This document shows positions 36,370-49,639 of a DNA stretch of 64,000 bases, one piece after another. A program made the position numbers and the translations under genes. Every line of letters starts with the position of its first letter. The first letter of the stretch is position 1. The stretch lies in contig JAQGDQ010000012.1 of the NCBI GenBank assembly GCA_030141605.1, forward strand, positions 1,444,359-1,508,358, written 5' to 3'. This stretch comes from Tubiluchus corallicola. Lineage: Eukaryota; Priapulida; Priapulimorpha; Priapulimorphida; Tubiluchidae. The notes beneath the pieces were generated by a model, which ran no database searches, had not been told where the DNA came from, and saw nothing but the letters and a program-made list of their open reading frames with translations.

Positions 36370-36600
36370 ATGGCGACCTCGTCTGTTATTATATTTCCAC
36401 TCCATTCATGTGTAGACACTAATATTGGCGCCATAAGGGCGGCTGATTGCTTTTTACGACCATGGGTGCTGAACAGCTCTCAGTGCTAATATTTTTTGCA
36501 TGCAGAACCACAGATTATACGTTGTTTCAAACGTAATTAAATGAGAAGCCAGGCTAAAGAACTGTGACGTCACCAGTGCAAACACATGCGCAGTAAAAAC
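36370..36600. promoter_or_regulatory. Candidate regulatory cluster in Cdx intron 1 (CRE, NRF1-like, YY1-like motifs)
   Basis: TGACGTCA (consensus CRE) at 36565-36572, ATGCGCAGT (NRF1-like) about 15 bp on, and AAAATGGCGAC and GGCGCCATAAGG at 36370-36440. The region is less AT-rich than its surroundings. It may be an internal promoter or enhancer, or chance. Confidence 0.3.
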
Positions 36601-38325
36601 TAATACACCTTTAGGTGGTAACTCGTTTTTCATTTTAGGAAATTTTAAAAGTCTAACCTTTAATTAACCGTAGGTAGGTTAGCAATCAACCAATAAATTA
36701 ACCTTTTGTAAGTAGAGTGAAACGCTCTTACAAAGCCAAATTGCAATAATTTATCTTAGTTAAATAGAAGTAATACACAGGTTCATTAAGAAACAAAACT
36801 GTCATGCCCAAAAATGTCGAGCCTACATTTTATTAAGCTTGAAAGAATAATTGTAATTAACAGTATAAGAAACAGGATTATCTCGATTCTCGAATGGCTC
36901 CTTCAACAAATTTTATCGTACATTTTACCGAAAACGTATACTACTAGCTGTATTCATAATAATACTTTTCCTTCTGTCCCAAACCTTAAAATTGTCATCT
37001 GAAGCATAAATTTTTTTATAGCAGTCAAAGTTGAACCAGTGAAAAAAATCCAAATCAGTTATGGAATGTATTTACATACGAAATTATCGAAATTAAGTTT
37101 CTAAAATAAATTTTGTTTGCACACCAATGTAATGCTAAACATATTAACCTGCGGCTGTGCGGGCAGTCTACATATAACGCAGTACACTTACAAGTTTATA
37201 TGTGGTGTGTCTGATCTACGGTACATATAGGTTGGCTTACGTAGGTAGGTATGCCCTGCTAAAGCTGCTGTTCTTGTACACGAGCGATTCTCGGTACTCA
37301 TACATATACAGTATTAGTGTAATAAAACAATTTGGAACAATTCACTTAGCTATAAAACTTATTTTGCGTGCACACACGTTCAAGGCTTTTAATTTCAAAT
37401 AGCACTTTTTATCAAGCTCGTCACGAAAGATAATTAAACCACATTCAGTTGACTGAACATTCACACAGGTTAAAAAGAATAAAATAATAGTTAAAACTAT
37501 ATTTTAACCAACAATACTGACGAATAAATCAGATTAATAAATCTAAAGTTTATGTTAAACACAAATGGTGCAATGGCTAATTTATTAAAGAAAGATAACG
37601 CTGAAAATTCTTGAGCCAGGGAGGATTTCAGTTCGAGATATTGTAGTTAACCTCGCCGTCTATCAAATGACCTACAGCTACAGACCCCAAGGCAAAGCAC
37701 ACCTGAATTCTTATTCTTGTAGTACGCAGGCAATCTGAGTACACCTATACCTATACAACAAAAGGGTGATATTATTTAACTAATTAGCTGACAACACCTT
37801 AACAACAGATAATAACTTAATGTGAGAAACAATAAACCTTAAACCTGAACAACACTTAAACCTAACGACTAATTACTAATTAGCTAAAGAAGGAACTCTT
37901 AAATTGTGCACCGATCCGGACTTGAACCTAAGACTTTGAGTAGAACTGGCATGCCTGTACAGTTTTAAATTTTCTTACAAGTTTAATTAATTAATTATCA
38001 AAGTGTACTACGCATGTAAAATAGTATGCATGATATCATTTTGATATCATGTATATGGCACAATTGTGCTTTTTTGTAAAATGCGTTAAACTTGGTTTTA
38101 TTATTATTTATTTTAAACATTTTTTAATTAACCGACTGTTTTTAACAAAAAGTTTTTTTTAAAGATATAACATGAATCCAGCTCTGTAACATAAATAGTG
38201 AGTTCTGGAAATCTTCCAAATGCCACATAAGTACTGGGGTGTACACTATACAGCTTTATGGCTTGATCATGTTTTGAATTATTATTCCGTGACCAAATTT
38301 TAAGAAATAAACCCTTTGCTATAGT

Positions 38326-38432
38326 GTGGCGCGGGAAAATGGCGGTTTTTACGAGCAGTGGGAGGGAAACTCACATAATTATTATCGTTTGCGTGAGGTG
38401 GATCCGTCTCCTCTCTTTAGAAAAGGCGCCAT
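38326..38432. promoter_or_regulatory. Candidate regulatory cluster in Cdx intron 1 (E2F-like and ATGGCG motifs)
   Basis: GCGCGGGAAA (an E2F consensus, TTTCCCGCGC on the other strand) at 38329-38338 runs into ATGGCGG. A facing GGCGCCATGA is about 90 bp on. GC-rich for this window. Confidence 0.3.
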
Positions 38433-38654
38433 GATTTTGAAAATTATTAAACTTTTGAGACCAATAAAATTCCGAAATTTGTAACGCACGCTTAAAAATG
38501 CTGCGTAGTTTCGTTCAGTTCAGTGGGCAACGGGTAGATGTGTATTACCTAAAATTATATTAGCCTACTTTAAGATTATTTTAAATATTTTAAAAATGAT
38601 GAATTAAGCCCTGTATTGGTAAAAGGTGCTAAATGGCAGAATGATGTATATGCA

Positions 38655-38766
38655 GTATGTATGTATGTATGTATGTATGTATGTATGTATGTATGTATGT
38701 ATGTATGTATGTATGTATGTATGTATGTATGTATGTATGTATGTATGTATGTATGTATGTATGTAT
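38655..38766. repeat. (GTAT)n microsatellite
   Basis: About 27 uninterrupted tetranucleotide units. It produces a spurious open frame of repeating Met-Tyr-Val-Cys. Confidence 0.95.
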
Positions 38767-41700
38767 ATATTCATTTATTTCCATTAGAGTATTGGGCTGA
38801 AACAAGTGTTTAGCTTAAGAAAATCATATTTATATGCTACTGAACATATCTTATTAGTCTTACCTAACATTCCTTTCTGTCTTACCTCATGAGCTCAAAA
38901 CATGTCAGTAGGAAGTGAGGAAAAATTTAAAAAAATGTTTTATATATGTTTTGTAAATATTGTGAAATCGTAGAATATTTAAAATCACTTTCCCACTGGC
39001 TAGCACTAACGTTTTAAATTTTTTCACTACTGATTTTTTTAGTTTTTTGTTTCGCATTACTATATTATCGTATATTATATTACCATCACATAGCCTCTTC
39101 TTTGCGCCGTATGAACGCATGTTCTGATGATTATGGTATAAGCGGCAACACTACTGTTAATACGCTGATTTGGCAGAAAATACGATACTTTTTAGCTTCC
39201 AATATGATAATCAACATCACAAAAAACGGCAACCCTAATCGAAAGTTAACCGTAGAAAAACATTGCTGTGTGATTGCCGAAAACAACGATGTTATAATAA
39301 TTATTGCGTATTACGTTTTAAATGAAAAAATACACTTTTATATGACTGTATCAGATAAGTACATGAATGTACAAAAAAAATTATAAAATTCCCGGCCGGG
39401 GTGTCAATAAAAAATATTACCCGGGTAGTCGATTAGACGGAAATAGAAGTATTTTTATTGTCGGCCTTACACTTCTAAATAGCTATCCACATTGTTGTCA
39501 ATACGGTTTTATATAAATGCAAGGGTTGCAGATGAAAAAGGTGTTTAAGATATTGAAGTAATTTATTTATGATAATATGCTACAAAAATCTGATCATTAC
39601 ACTAAAAAGTATTTCTGCTTACAAATCTGTTTTATATAGGTCAAAAGAAAATAGATACTAGCTTTGCAGATATAAAACGCAATTTACCAATAATATTAAA
39701 GATTTTAATTCGTAAACAGACCAGTAGGCACTTAGCTGTTTGGTGATTAAGTTCTCTGTTGCCGGCCCTTGCACGCTAGTGCAGCCCTACAAATGCTTTT
39801 TTTATGTTATTTGTGTCATTTTACTGTTTTGCACTCTTGTGCCTAAATAAAAAATATAAGTAATATAATGTAGATTATAGACTTGAATAATATATATTAC
39901 GAAAATGAGTAGGCTTAATTGATTGTTTATTAAAATATAATAACAGCACTTTATTAAAATTCATGTTCGTACCTTATATACAGCAATAACAAGAGCAAAT
40001 CGTGTTCATTTATATTATAAGAATTAAGTTATCAATAAAATGCGCCGCTACTGTATATATGTTGGCCATAATATCATAAATTGTGATCATTATTGCTTTA
40101 CTGCCACACGGCACAGCATGGCAGTCCAAGCCTTAAATCCACGCGTAAATATTATATTCATTTTATGAAAGGTACATTTTAACTGTGTATATATGAATTT
40201 ATTACATGTTAAAATAGCGATTAGCGGTCATTATTAGTTAAACATTTTAGGGATGTTTAAGATTTACGGTCTTCACCATCTACGATCTATCAGCAATTAA
40301 ATCAAGGCTTTATAATATTATTAGTGAGGATAATTTTCACGAACGTATAAAATTTCTTAATTTTGTTAAGAATCAATTTTTGCAGCTTGCAACACCACGG
40401 GGTTATAAGACGTAAATTTCCAAATGCTTTAGCCAAACACTACATTTAGGCCTTTAACATTGAGAAAATTCTAGTTTTTCATGCACTTTTATTGTATCTT
40501 AATTTCGTGTTGCTTTGTCAGCACAGCCAGGTCCTTAAAAAGCAGTAAATAACTGTCATATTCTGAAACACAGTTCAAGTGAAACAAGTAGTAAATATGA
40601 TTAGTAAGAAAGTAGTGAAAAGTAGTGGCCAAAAGTACCTAAACCATACAGAAACCCTCTCAAAGGGTTTCCACAAAACTAAATATCATTTGGGCATGTA
40701 ATTATAATAGTTTGGTAAATTGGAGAAGGGTAAACAACACATGAAGCCTTATGCCCATTCGGTAGCTACAATGTTTTAATTCACGGAGGTTACTGAAACA
40801 CACCTGCGTGGAACTAGGCAGTAAAAACTTGCGGCTTGCAGCAGGATTATTGTTATTAAAGTAGCTTTGATGTACATTCTGTGTAGCAAATTAGCAACTT
40901 TATTTGAAATGCAAATATTACTATAATGAGGGCTTTCTCTACGCAGTATATAATAATAATAGTAAAAATGTACATGTAGGATTGGCTATGCGCAGGCCTA
41001 TGTATGTTTACTATATGCATTTTAATTATGTGTAAATATAACTTGTGTGTGACTTTTTAGTAACTTTACTTCGATGTTCTTGTGTAAATTGAAACTGCAT
41101 GAGAGGTGAAGGAATGTGCCAAATATTTATTCTTATTATCTTTTCGTGTTTTTTTCATTTAATTTTATTTTCTATTTATTTGTTTAGCATTAAGGATTCA
41201 GATTTATGAGTAATAAATAAGAACAAGCTATTAATCATTTAGTTATTTAATGTTCTTTTTTGCAAGTTTTACGCTAATCCTGAACTGAGGCAATTAACAC
41301 GTTTCAGTTTATAATTAAACAATAGTACACTTCAGTTAGGCCTACTATACGCAAAGTAATATATAAATAATTTTTATATTTAATATATATTTTGTTTGTA
41401 GATGATAACCATGCACGCATTGTCATATCATAGTTATTTCTGATATTTTGTGTCTCATTATGTACTGGGCTAAAGTACTTTACCTATATGCCTGTACGTA
41501 ATATTGAATTAAACACGCGAGTATACGTCTGTCGTAAAGAGAGTTTGATGAATTTAAAATGTGAAAATTAGTTTATAGCTTAGGCTTTTGCTGTCGGAAC
41601 AACATTCTGCAGACTGATCTAAATGCCGACCCTACATAACTCTACAAAACCGCCTACGCAGTACCATATAGGCGGTGGCTTTATGAAGCAAAAGTAAATA

Positions 41701-41771
41701 TTTTCATGAAGATACCAATTAAACGAGACTGCAAATTATGAAGAAGAAAAATGAAAAACCGATTTAATTAC

Positions 41772-42213
41772 CTGGATTTGGTGATTTCTTGATCCAGTCA
41801 TACGGCGGGCCACCTCTTAGTGGCCGATTTCCAGAATCCGTTACCGTATGTGTGGGCATGGGGAGAGACCCTGTGGAGGAGGATCCACTGGCAGCCGGAT
41901 TGGGCACAATAGCCCCATGTCCACGCACAAAGTCTGGAGGATTCACCGGGGGCGATCTGGTATAAGCGCTTTGATGATGATGACCGGTAGCTCCAAATCC
42001 ACCCGACTGCAACATCGTCCATGGATCGTCCGGATGTCCACGTCCCGGCCCAGTCGGGTACATCCAGGTGCCCTGTGGGAGCTGTTCGCCGTAGGAGTAG
42101 TCCGAACATTGCGGTGTAGGGTAGCTGATGTTTGGTGGGAGGTTGTGGGAAGAATAACCCCCTTGGCCGGTGTGACGTCCCGTGAACATTGTAGGTTCAT
42201 AGATGAGAGTCAT
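41772..42213 (-). CDS. Cdx: Cdx coding exon 1: N-terminal domain with hexapeptide
   Basis: Begins MTLIYEPTMFTGRHTGQ and ends PPYDWIKKSPNP, 147 codons plus one base (phase 1), with donor GTAATT at 41771. The composition (Pro, Gly, Ser, Tyr, a His run HHHQ) and the position of the hexapeptide are as in other Cdx proteins. This ATG is preferred because the frame has no obvious upstream extension: the next ATG upstream (8 bases away on the transcript) is out of frame. Open frames on the other strand are shadows of this exon. Confidence 0.9.
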
Positions 42214-42700
42214 GATATAACATCACAGGCTTCTCTTTTTCTCTTTCACTTTTTTGTCAAAGTATTTTGTTAAATGTTTCTGATTGTCACCTCACTTCTC
42301 GCTTTTACGATGATCGTCGCGGGTTGTTATCTACTGAAACACTGAAACTACAACACATGATGAAGCAGTATGTAGAAATCGTTCAACTTGTTGCTAATGG
42401 CAGGTGAGCTTTTACTCTCTTTTCGCAGACATGATGTTCACCAACTTCATGGAATCATAAACTGCAACCGCCGCGGCAGTCAGAGTGGGTTATATTCCCA
42501 TGCGCCAGAGACACTGCTTCAGAGAAACTCGATTTTACTGCTAAGTCATAAAACAATGTCAGCGGGCGTGGCATAGTTGCCGTTTTCTCTGATCTTGCCG
42601 ATATTCGTACACACTGCGCATGCTGATTGGCTGTGGAATAACGCGTCAGCAACGTCAAAAGCCTGCCGCCGCTCAGGTACACGCCTTGCACTGAAATGTG
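42214..42700 (-). promoter_or_regulatory. Cdx: Probable Cdx 5' UTR and promoter region
   Basis: About 490 bp upstream of the Cdx ATG is clearly less AT-rich than its surroundings. It carries CTGCGCATGC (NRF1-like, 42614-42623) next to GATTGG (CCAAT box, 42625-42630). No TATA box is obvious. The transcription start is not determined. Confidence 0.45.
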
Positions 42701-43257
42701 GCATTAGACAGTTTATTTTGGAAATTTTAATATTTTTATGAAGTGAATGGAAGAAAAATTTCTTATCTAAGTTCCGTAATGTTATATGCCGGATATCCAT
42801 GTAACCATATGCATAAAATGATACGTGATTTTTTTACTTGTACCTATGTAACATCAAAAAGAAATTTTCCTTATTATTAATACAATAATTAAAAAAATTA
42901 ATCTTCTAAAGAATTATACTAGGTATAACGTAATTTAAACCAAACGCAGTAAAGCAATAATTGACCTTTGCTAATAAAATACAAATTTGATTTAAGAAAC
43001 ACCAGCTATCGCTACTGAAAGCGGAATTTATTTGTTTACTAGTTGCTCAAATAAACGTAGTTTACAGACACAAAAGCGAACAAATACGGAACAACAGTAG
43101 TCTATAAGGCAATAATTCGTATTTCAAAATTGGTAAATAGTGATTATTCGGCTATTAAAACGTACAAACTATTTACAGCGCAATATAAATCAGGATTAAG
43201 AATAGAACTAACTCATATGCAGGCGTTATCTTGCTTGCAGAAAAAAAGATAAAACCT

Positions 43258-43258
<1 letters not shown>

Positions 43259-43301
<43 letters not shown>
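43259..43301. repeat. (TA)n microsatellite
   Basis: About 21 TA units, uninterrupted. Confidence 0.95.
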
Positions 43302-43303
<2 letters not shown>

Positions 43304-45228
43304 TATTGATATAGGCAAAAAACTAGGCAATGGCTACAGCTTCACTCCAGAGCTTCAAAGCAAAATAGATTGGTAACTGTTAGAAAAATTGTTTGTCTTT
43401 TTAAGAAAGAGTTTCTAACGCAAAAGCACCCGGATACACACGGGGCAGACAGATACAGGACAAGGCCAACCTTTTTTCAATCAGAATTTAGTGTAAAGCC
43501 TCATTCAGTGGAAAAATCTATGACCAGTCCAGGTCATGACTTTTCTTTATTATAAAAGTTAGGATTTTCTCGCTACCGGAAGCCGTATCAAAATACAAGA
43601 GCAAGAACACGCTTAGTTAGTATCAAGCATTTTTCATTGAGAGTTGGTAATCTCAAAACAGCTTACGCGATGGAAAATGAATTCACACCTACATAAGCGG
43701 TCTAAGTAGAGTGAATCCGACAAAATTTCAAAAAAGAGCCAAAAAGAATGCTTAAGCTAAGACTTTGTAAAATTGTAGCATAAACAGAATTTCATTTATT
43801 TTGGATTGTTGGGTCCCGAAATTATTTCTGGAAAAATCTGGATGGTTTCAATTGCCAAACAGTCCCTAGTTATTTACCTCTCTCAGGCAGTACATGTATG
43901 TATCCAAGTATGGCTAAAACGCTAATACTAGTTCCGTATTTTTTCTTAAAAGATTATACTTGATTAATTTATGAGAGATTGTGCTGCCACAACAGTGAAT
44001 ATTATCAACAATGCAATAAGTGTCATAATGTATTAAGGAGAGTAATCGTCTCTGTGCACTGCCAGTCGCCGAGTTTGCAATGTGACACAATTTCACACGC
44101 TGAGCGACATACTCAGGAGATTGGCTAAAGCTTCTTGAAAGGATTGGAAAGGTTTTCCATCCGTTATTGTGCGATTTTTTTATTAATTTATTAGCAGAAT
44201 TTGTAGCATTGCCGCCATGGCCTATAGGTACGTTCCAAGACTATACTAGTTCAGAGTGCCCCAATTGCAAATTATTTAGTGATCTAAGAAATTTGCAAAA
44301 CTAACACGCCACAAGCACTATTCAGCTAAAGCGGTCTTACGTATCGTATCCTCAAGTGTTTATTTCGCAAAAATCGCATGAACGCCCCAACAAAAACTTG
44401 AAAAAATTAGGCAAAGTGTTAAGTCTTTGCTTCTTGGTGAAGTAGAAAAGCGAAAAACTTAATAATTCGCAGAACTGCTACTTGCAGTACATGATTCGCA
44501 AAACTGTTATTTATTTCATGCGTGTACCTACAATTGCATTTGGCAGAATGTAGGCCTAACTAACATTTTAATCTTCTGATTTATTTTACATAGATATATT
44601 AGCACAGTGGACCGTGTTTAAATAAAAGTAAAAAAGTAAATTAACAAGTAAGTTTTTTTTATTTTTATCAAAGTTGAAGAAACATGATGTAGAAACGAAA
44701 TCACCAAGGATATATAAATGTGTCTGCTGGCATTTATTATGACCATCACAAGTGATCACTTTTAATCCAAATTTTAAAAGAAAACAAAACACGTAAAACA
44801 AACGCACAAAACAAAAAATGTACATTTTTTTATTACTTTACAAAAAATCAAAGTCTTCACACAAATCACTTCACAAAAATGTTGACTTAATGTGTGTATC
44901 TTGTTTTTTGACGACTGGGGATAGTCGAAAAGTAATAAATGCCCATAAGCGTGTTTATCACATTGTTGGTGATTTTGATTTTATTAAAACTAAGAATCCC
45001 GCTTAGCAAGAGTTTGTTTTCAAGCATGATGCATGTGTAATTTCATTTCAAATTTAAGGCTATGAATCAGCAAAAATAAACAGTAGCAATTAATCGAAAA
45101 CGTAATTACGGACGCAAGAAAAATAAGCGTTAAGAAGCTACCAATAATAAGTTAACAACTATGACATTTGTTACCAATTAACTTCATTTTTAGTCAGTAG
45201 TTTACTATGTACTTAAAATAATGACGAT

Positions 45229-45370
<142 letters not shown>

Positions 45371-46905
45371 ATAACTGAATTATAATTTTGTCTTGCTTTT
45401 TATGTTAAATTTATGTTTAAAATACTTATAATAAATGTAAATAGCTAATGTGTATTGTACGTATAATATCTATAATATATATTATATTATATTATCTATA
45501 CCTATTTATAGTATTTATAATATCTATGATATTAAAAGAAATGTGAGCAATGTCACGAAAATATCGCTTATTTTCGTGGGGTTATTTGTGATCACCACCA
45601 TTTTACTTCTCCCGCAGCATAACATAATTTTGAGACCTTTTATATGAAAGTCTTCAAAAATCCAGTTTTGTATATGGGATTTTTTTACTCATTTGTTTTG
45701 TTCTCGATAACAAATTATTATTCGTCTTATTAATTGATTTAATTTATTCATTAATAAATTGATTAACTTAGTTAAAGAAACTAAATTGACTTTTAGAGAG
45801 CGTATACTGTAGTCACGCGAAGACTATGCTGAGTATGTTCAGTTTATACCAAATTTACATTTTAACATTTTCAACACTTGTGCAAATACGAGTAAATGAA
45901 AGTATTTTGTTTAAAGGTTATCATACTTTAACTAGGCCCAAATTTATAACACTTTTAATTAAATTGCATTTATCCGAACCACTTTTCTCATTTTTTACAC
46001 CGAGATGGCTGACGTAAGTAATAACCACGGAAGACTTGCCACCTCAATATGTACCAAGTAAACTCAATCTACCTTATCAAGCCTAAAACCTAATAAAATT
46101 GGCTAGGGTGTCTGTAGCAGTGTTTGCGCGAGTAAACAGCCAAATGATGCGTTTATGAGCATGAAATCAGCAGGGAATATGATAAAACTTGTGTACACAC
46201 AGACTTGGGCATATGAAAAATCTGGTGCAAACTATTTGAAATGAAGGTTTTTAAATCGGCATGGATATGAATACTGTGCTATATATTGCGATAACTATGA
46301 ATTTTCAATTTTAACACGGTAGCTTTTGAGCTCCACGATTCCTGATGGTTCACGAACACAATATTGGCTTCCAAAACAGGAAGACAGGATTATTTTTCAT
46401 ATACTACCCCATTTTCAAGTAGGGTAAAAAGTATACATTTTAACACAATTAATACTGCAAAAGCGTTTCTGATGATTAAATAATAGATTAAAAACTTAAT
46501 TAATGGCATCGAGCCCAACTATTGATGACATCACAAACTGACTAACTCTATAGAGGTCACTGGTTGTACTAAAACTAGGCAAGCTTTACGATAAAAATTC
46601 AAATTTCAAATTTACCGCTGTGCTTACGCGTGAGCTGTCGAACTGAGAGGTACAACACCTATTTTTGTGCAATGCTTTCCGAAATGCATGCGCTAGTGCC
46701 CGTCTAACTAGCGAATGGCGAAATGCATGTAACAGCGAAGAGCTAGTGGCGCGAACGTGAAACTGTGTTTGTGTGGTAATAATTCTAAGTCAATCTGGAA
46801 AAAATAGCATGTTTCCTTTCAATATTTTAAAGAGTAGATTGTTTCGACCTACAGTTTAAAAACATTGGGTCCGGTTTTGCTTTAAGCGGGAGTTCGCAAA
46901 ACAGA

Positions 46906-47110
46906 CAAAAGAAAAAGTAAACAAGTATAAAATCAGTAGATAAAAAATACAAAGGTAAAATACAATAGCCAAAAAATCAAGGTAAATACATCAAAAGTAA
47001 AAAAAAAACTTAACAAAGGCAATGGTTAAAAAGAAAAATGACCACATAAGTAACCGAAACGACAAAAACTGAAATGAAGAGATAAGTAAAAAAGGAAAGA
47101 GACAAAAGTA
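46906..47110. repeat. A-rich degenerate array with GGTAAA words
   Basis: Short phrases of 12-18 bp such as AAAGGTAAAATAC, AAGGTAAATAC, AAAGGCAATGG and AGATAAGTAAAAAAGG recur. It resembles the arms of the element around 57-58 kb. Confidence 0.4.
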
Positions 47111-47265
47111 TTAGAGTATAAATTTATTTTAAAAAGACCTTTATTGAATAGGTGTCGGTGTAGAACGTGTAGTTCGGCGTTCCATTATTCCGGTCTCATA
47201 CACCGCGCGTCGTCCACTGATTGATATAGCACGACTAGCGTAGAAAATTCAGCGTAAGGTAAAGA

Positions 47266-47273
47266 GCGCGCGC

Positions 47274-47354
<81 letters not shown>
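47266..47354. repeat. (GC)n followed by (GA)n microsatellite
   Basis: GCGCGCGCG directly before about 38 GA units. Confidence 0.95.
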
Positions 47355-47356
<2 letters not shown>

Positions 47357-49639
47357 TTGATTTTATTTGCTTAATTTCTTTATTTCAAACTTTCGTTCAC
47401 ATTAATACAATATTAAATGTATATAAGATAAAAATTCAGGAAAATACACAATACAGGCACACACAAGAGAGCAACGGACACTAACTTTATAATTGCATGT
47501 TGCTTAGGTAAGAGATATAAATAAAAAGCTAACTGTGGGACCCAAAGGTGAAACATGAACTAAAATAGAAAAAACAACAAAAGGGCGGAAAAAAGAATAA
47601 AGTTGTAAAGATCAATGGAAAAATGACACAAATTTAAAAAATGTTTTAGTAACTTCTGCAGAGTGAACGAATTTTTCGAAACTGCTCTATTGTTATCTGT
47701 TTCACTATTTTAACGTTCTAGCGCCGTGGTATAGTGAAAAAATTCTTCAGTCACATAATTTTGCTGAAACCTTAGTTCATTTAGAACTAGACTGGTCTGA
47801 AAATCACTATATGGTCTGTAACAATGGTCTTTGACTTATTGACGTAACCAAGTAGCAGTTATAATGTAAATAAAGAATCTGTAAAACTTCGTTATTTGAC
47901 AACTGTGATTCTATTCAAGGTCATGTGTGGTCAGATACTATAATAATAGCTCTGTATAGACTCTTGCCTGAATTTCTGACCCCTAGACCACGACTAGTTC
48001 TACCTCTCTGCAACCATCAACTGCTCAATGCAGTTATGATTTCATTGCTTTAAACATGCGGGATGAGATATAAAACAATGTTAGCCCTCTTTTTTCCATT
48101 CACCTAGATAGATGTGGGCAGTTGCCCGACTCCACTGATAAACCAAGGTCGCACATTTCCACTTCTAATTTTCATATGGTGAAATAAAGCTGTTTTTTCC
48201 AGCATTTCTGACTTCTGTATAAATATAATAAATGTTGATTTATTACCTGGCGGAGCCAAGAAATGAAAATATTTGGCTGACAAACTTATTCACAGTAAAC
48301 ACACTCGAGATACTTGAAAATATATTACTCCTTTTATAGTGGTAATAATACTAGATCCATATCTAACTGAAAACTGATAAAGCTGATGGAAACAACACGT
48401 AGATGCTTATACACACCATGGCACTCACGTATACCATACATACACACCTACATTTATGCTGGCATATAAATAAATAATAACTGAAAGGTGTTATTGTTGT
48501 ATAAAATGCTTAAAATTGAAATATAGGGGAAATATACCCTGTATGGTTTTATACGCGGCCACAAATAATTCCGTTTATAATGTCTTGTTGTATACTGAGG
48601 AAACACGACGTAATTACTACTCAAATGTTGTGTTTTGGTGAAATATTGCATATTGTAAACTATAGTTTATAAACTATTTTATACGCCGTGGATGCATAAA
48701 ATAGTACACAGCTATCATTATAGTTTAAACTGTAAAATATATGAAACAACATGAAATGCAGAAAATTGGATGACCTCTTACATTTGGAAGCAAAGATAAG
48801 TATGGTAGGCCTATCTTTGCTGTGCTTATTAAAAATAAAGCCTCAAATAGAAAACTAAAAATATGGAGGCTGTACTCATCAGATTGACTTAGTACATAAA
48901 TAATCTGTAGTATAAAATCATTTTATTTGTTATAAATAAAAGCAATACGTACATTCCAGAATGGGGCTTTTAGACCAAAAGCAGGAATTACAAAAACAGT
49001 TGTACACCGTGACACACAAATAAAATATGTAATCTGACAAAATCTGGGTAAAACACTGTTTTATAACTTGATTATTACTTCTTATACCAGAGATCGAAAC
49101 TTTTTTGACTGTCATGCTTAGTAGCACAATTACAAAATATAGCACGTTGTATTTTAAAGAAGATTTGCAAAATTTGCAGAGCGGTGAACAAGAAGCCATC
49201 CAGACAACAGTGTCGGGGACACGAAAAATGTGATACAAAAAAAACTATTTTCGTAACCTGTCTATATAAGAAATGTATGTAATTTATAAGAAAAGGTTAC
49301 TTGTTGTCAAGTTCAATGCTCATTAGTTCAGAATGTTTGATCAGTTTGAATAGTACAGCAGAAAAATTTGCTGAGTTAAGAATTGCGAGCAATGAAAAAA
49401 ACGAGCGTGCTAGACTCGAACGTTAAGATGTGAATCAGATTGATTATTATGCTCAAAGTTTCAAACCAAATCATAATTAAAACAACTAAATTGAAATTAA
49501 GAAACCTTCGAAAAATAATAATTTAGTTTGGCCTGAAACTCGGCATTCACATTCGCAGCTCCCATGCAGGCGTACGCAATTTTTAGGGTCTTCTAAACCT
49601 TCTTCTTTAAGGTCTTTACCATACGCAATTTTGAAGGAT

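Larger units (their letters stand above)
23989..41771 (-). other. Cdx: Cdx intron 1 (17.8 kb)
   Basis: Bounded by the exon 1 donor GTAATT and exon 2 acceptor. Contents: simple repeats near 26.0, 26.75, 28.77, 35.4 and 38.7 kb, a minisatellite at 27576-27680, a hairpin at 31926-31999, a sequence gap at 32297-32842, an inverted-arm element at 33738-34760, promoter-like motif clusters near 36.4-36.6 and 38.3-38.4 kb, and one phase-compatible candidate exon at 33458-33529. Such a large intron in a developmental regulator is a natural place for enhancers, but none can be shown from sequence alone. Confidence 0.85.

Noticed and set aside
36377-36496. Short plus-strand frame starting MATSSVIIF in the CRE-containing patch
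   Set aside because: 39 residues, no recognised family, no splice continuation identified.
38616-38813. Open frame of repeating Met-Tyr-Val-Cys
   Set aside because: Produced entirely by the (GTAT)n microsatellite.
41848-42273. 141-residue open frame on the plus strand
   Set aside because: Antisense shadow of Cdx exon 1, whose own codon structure and hexapeptide are convincing.
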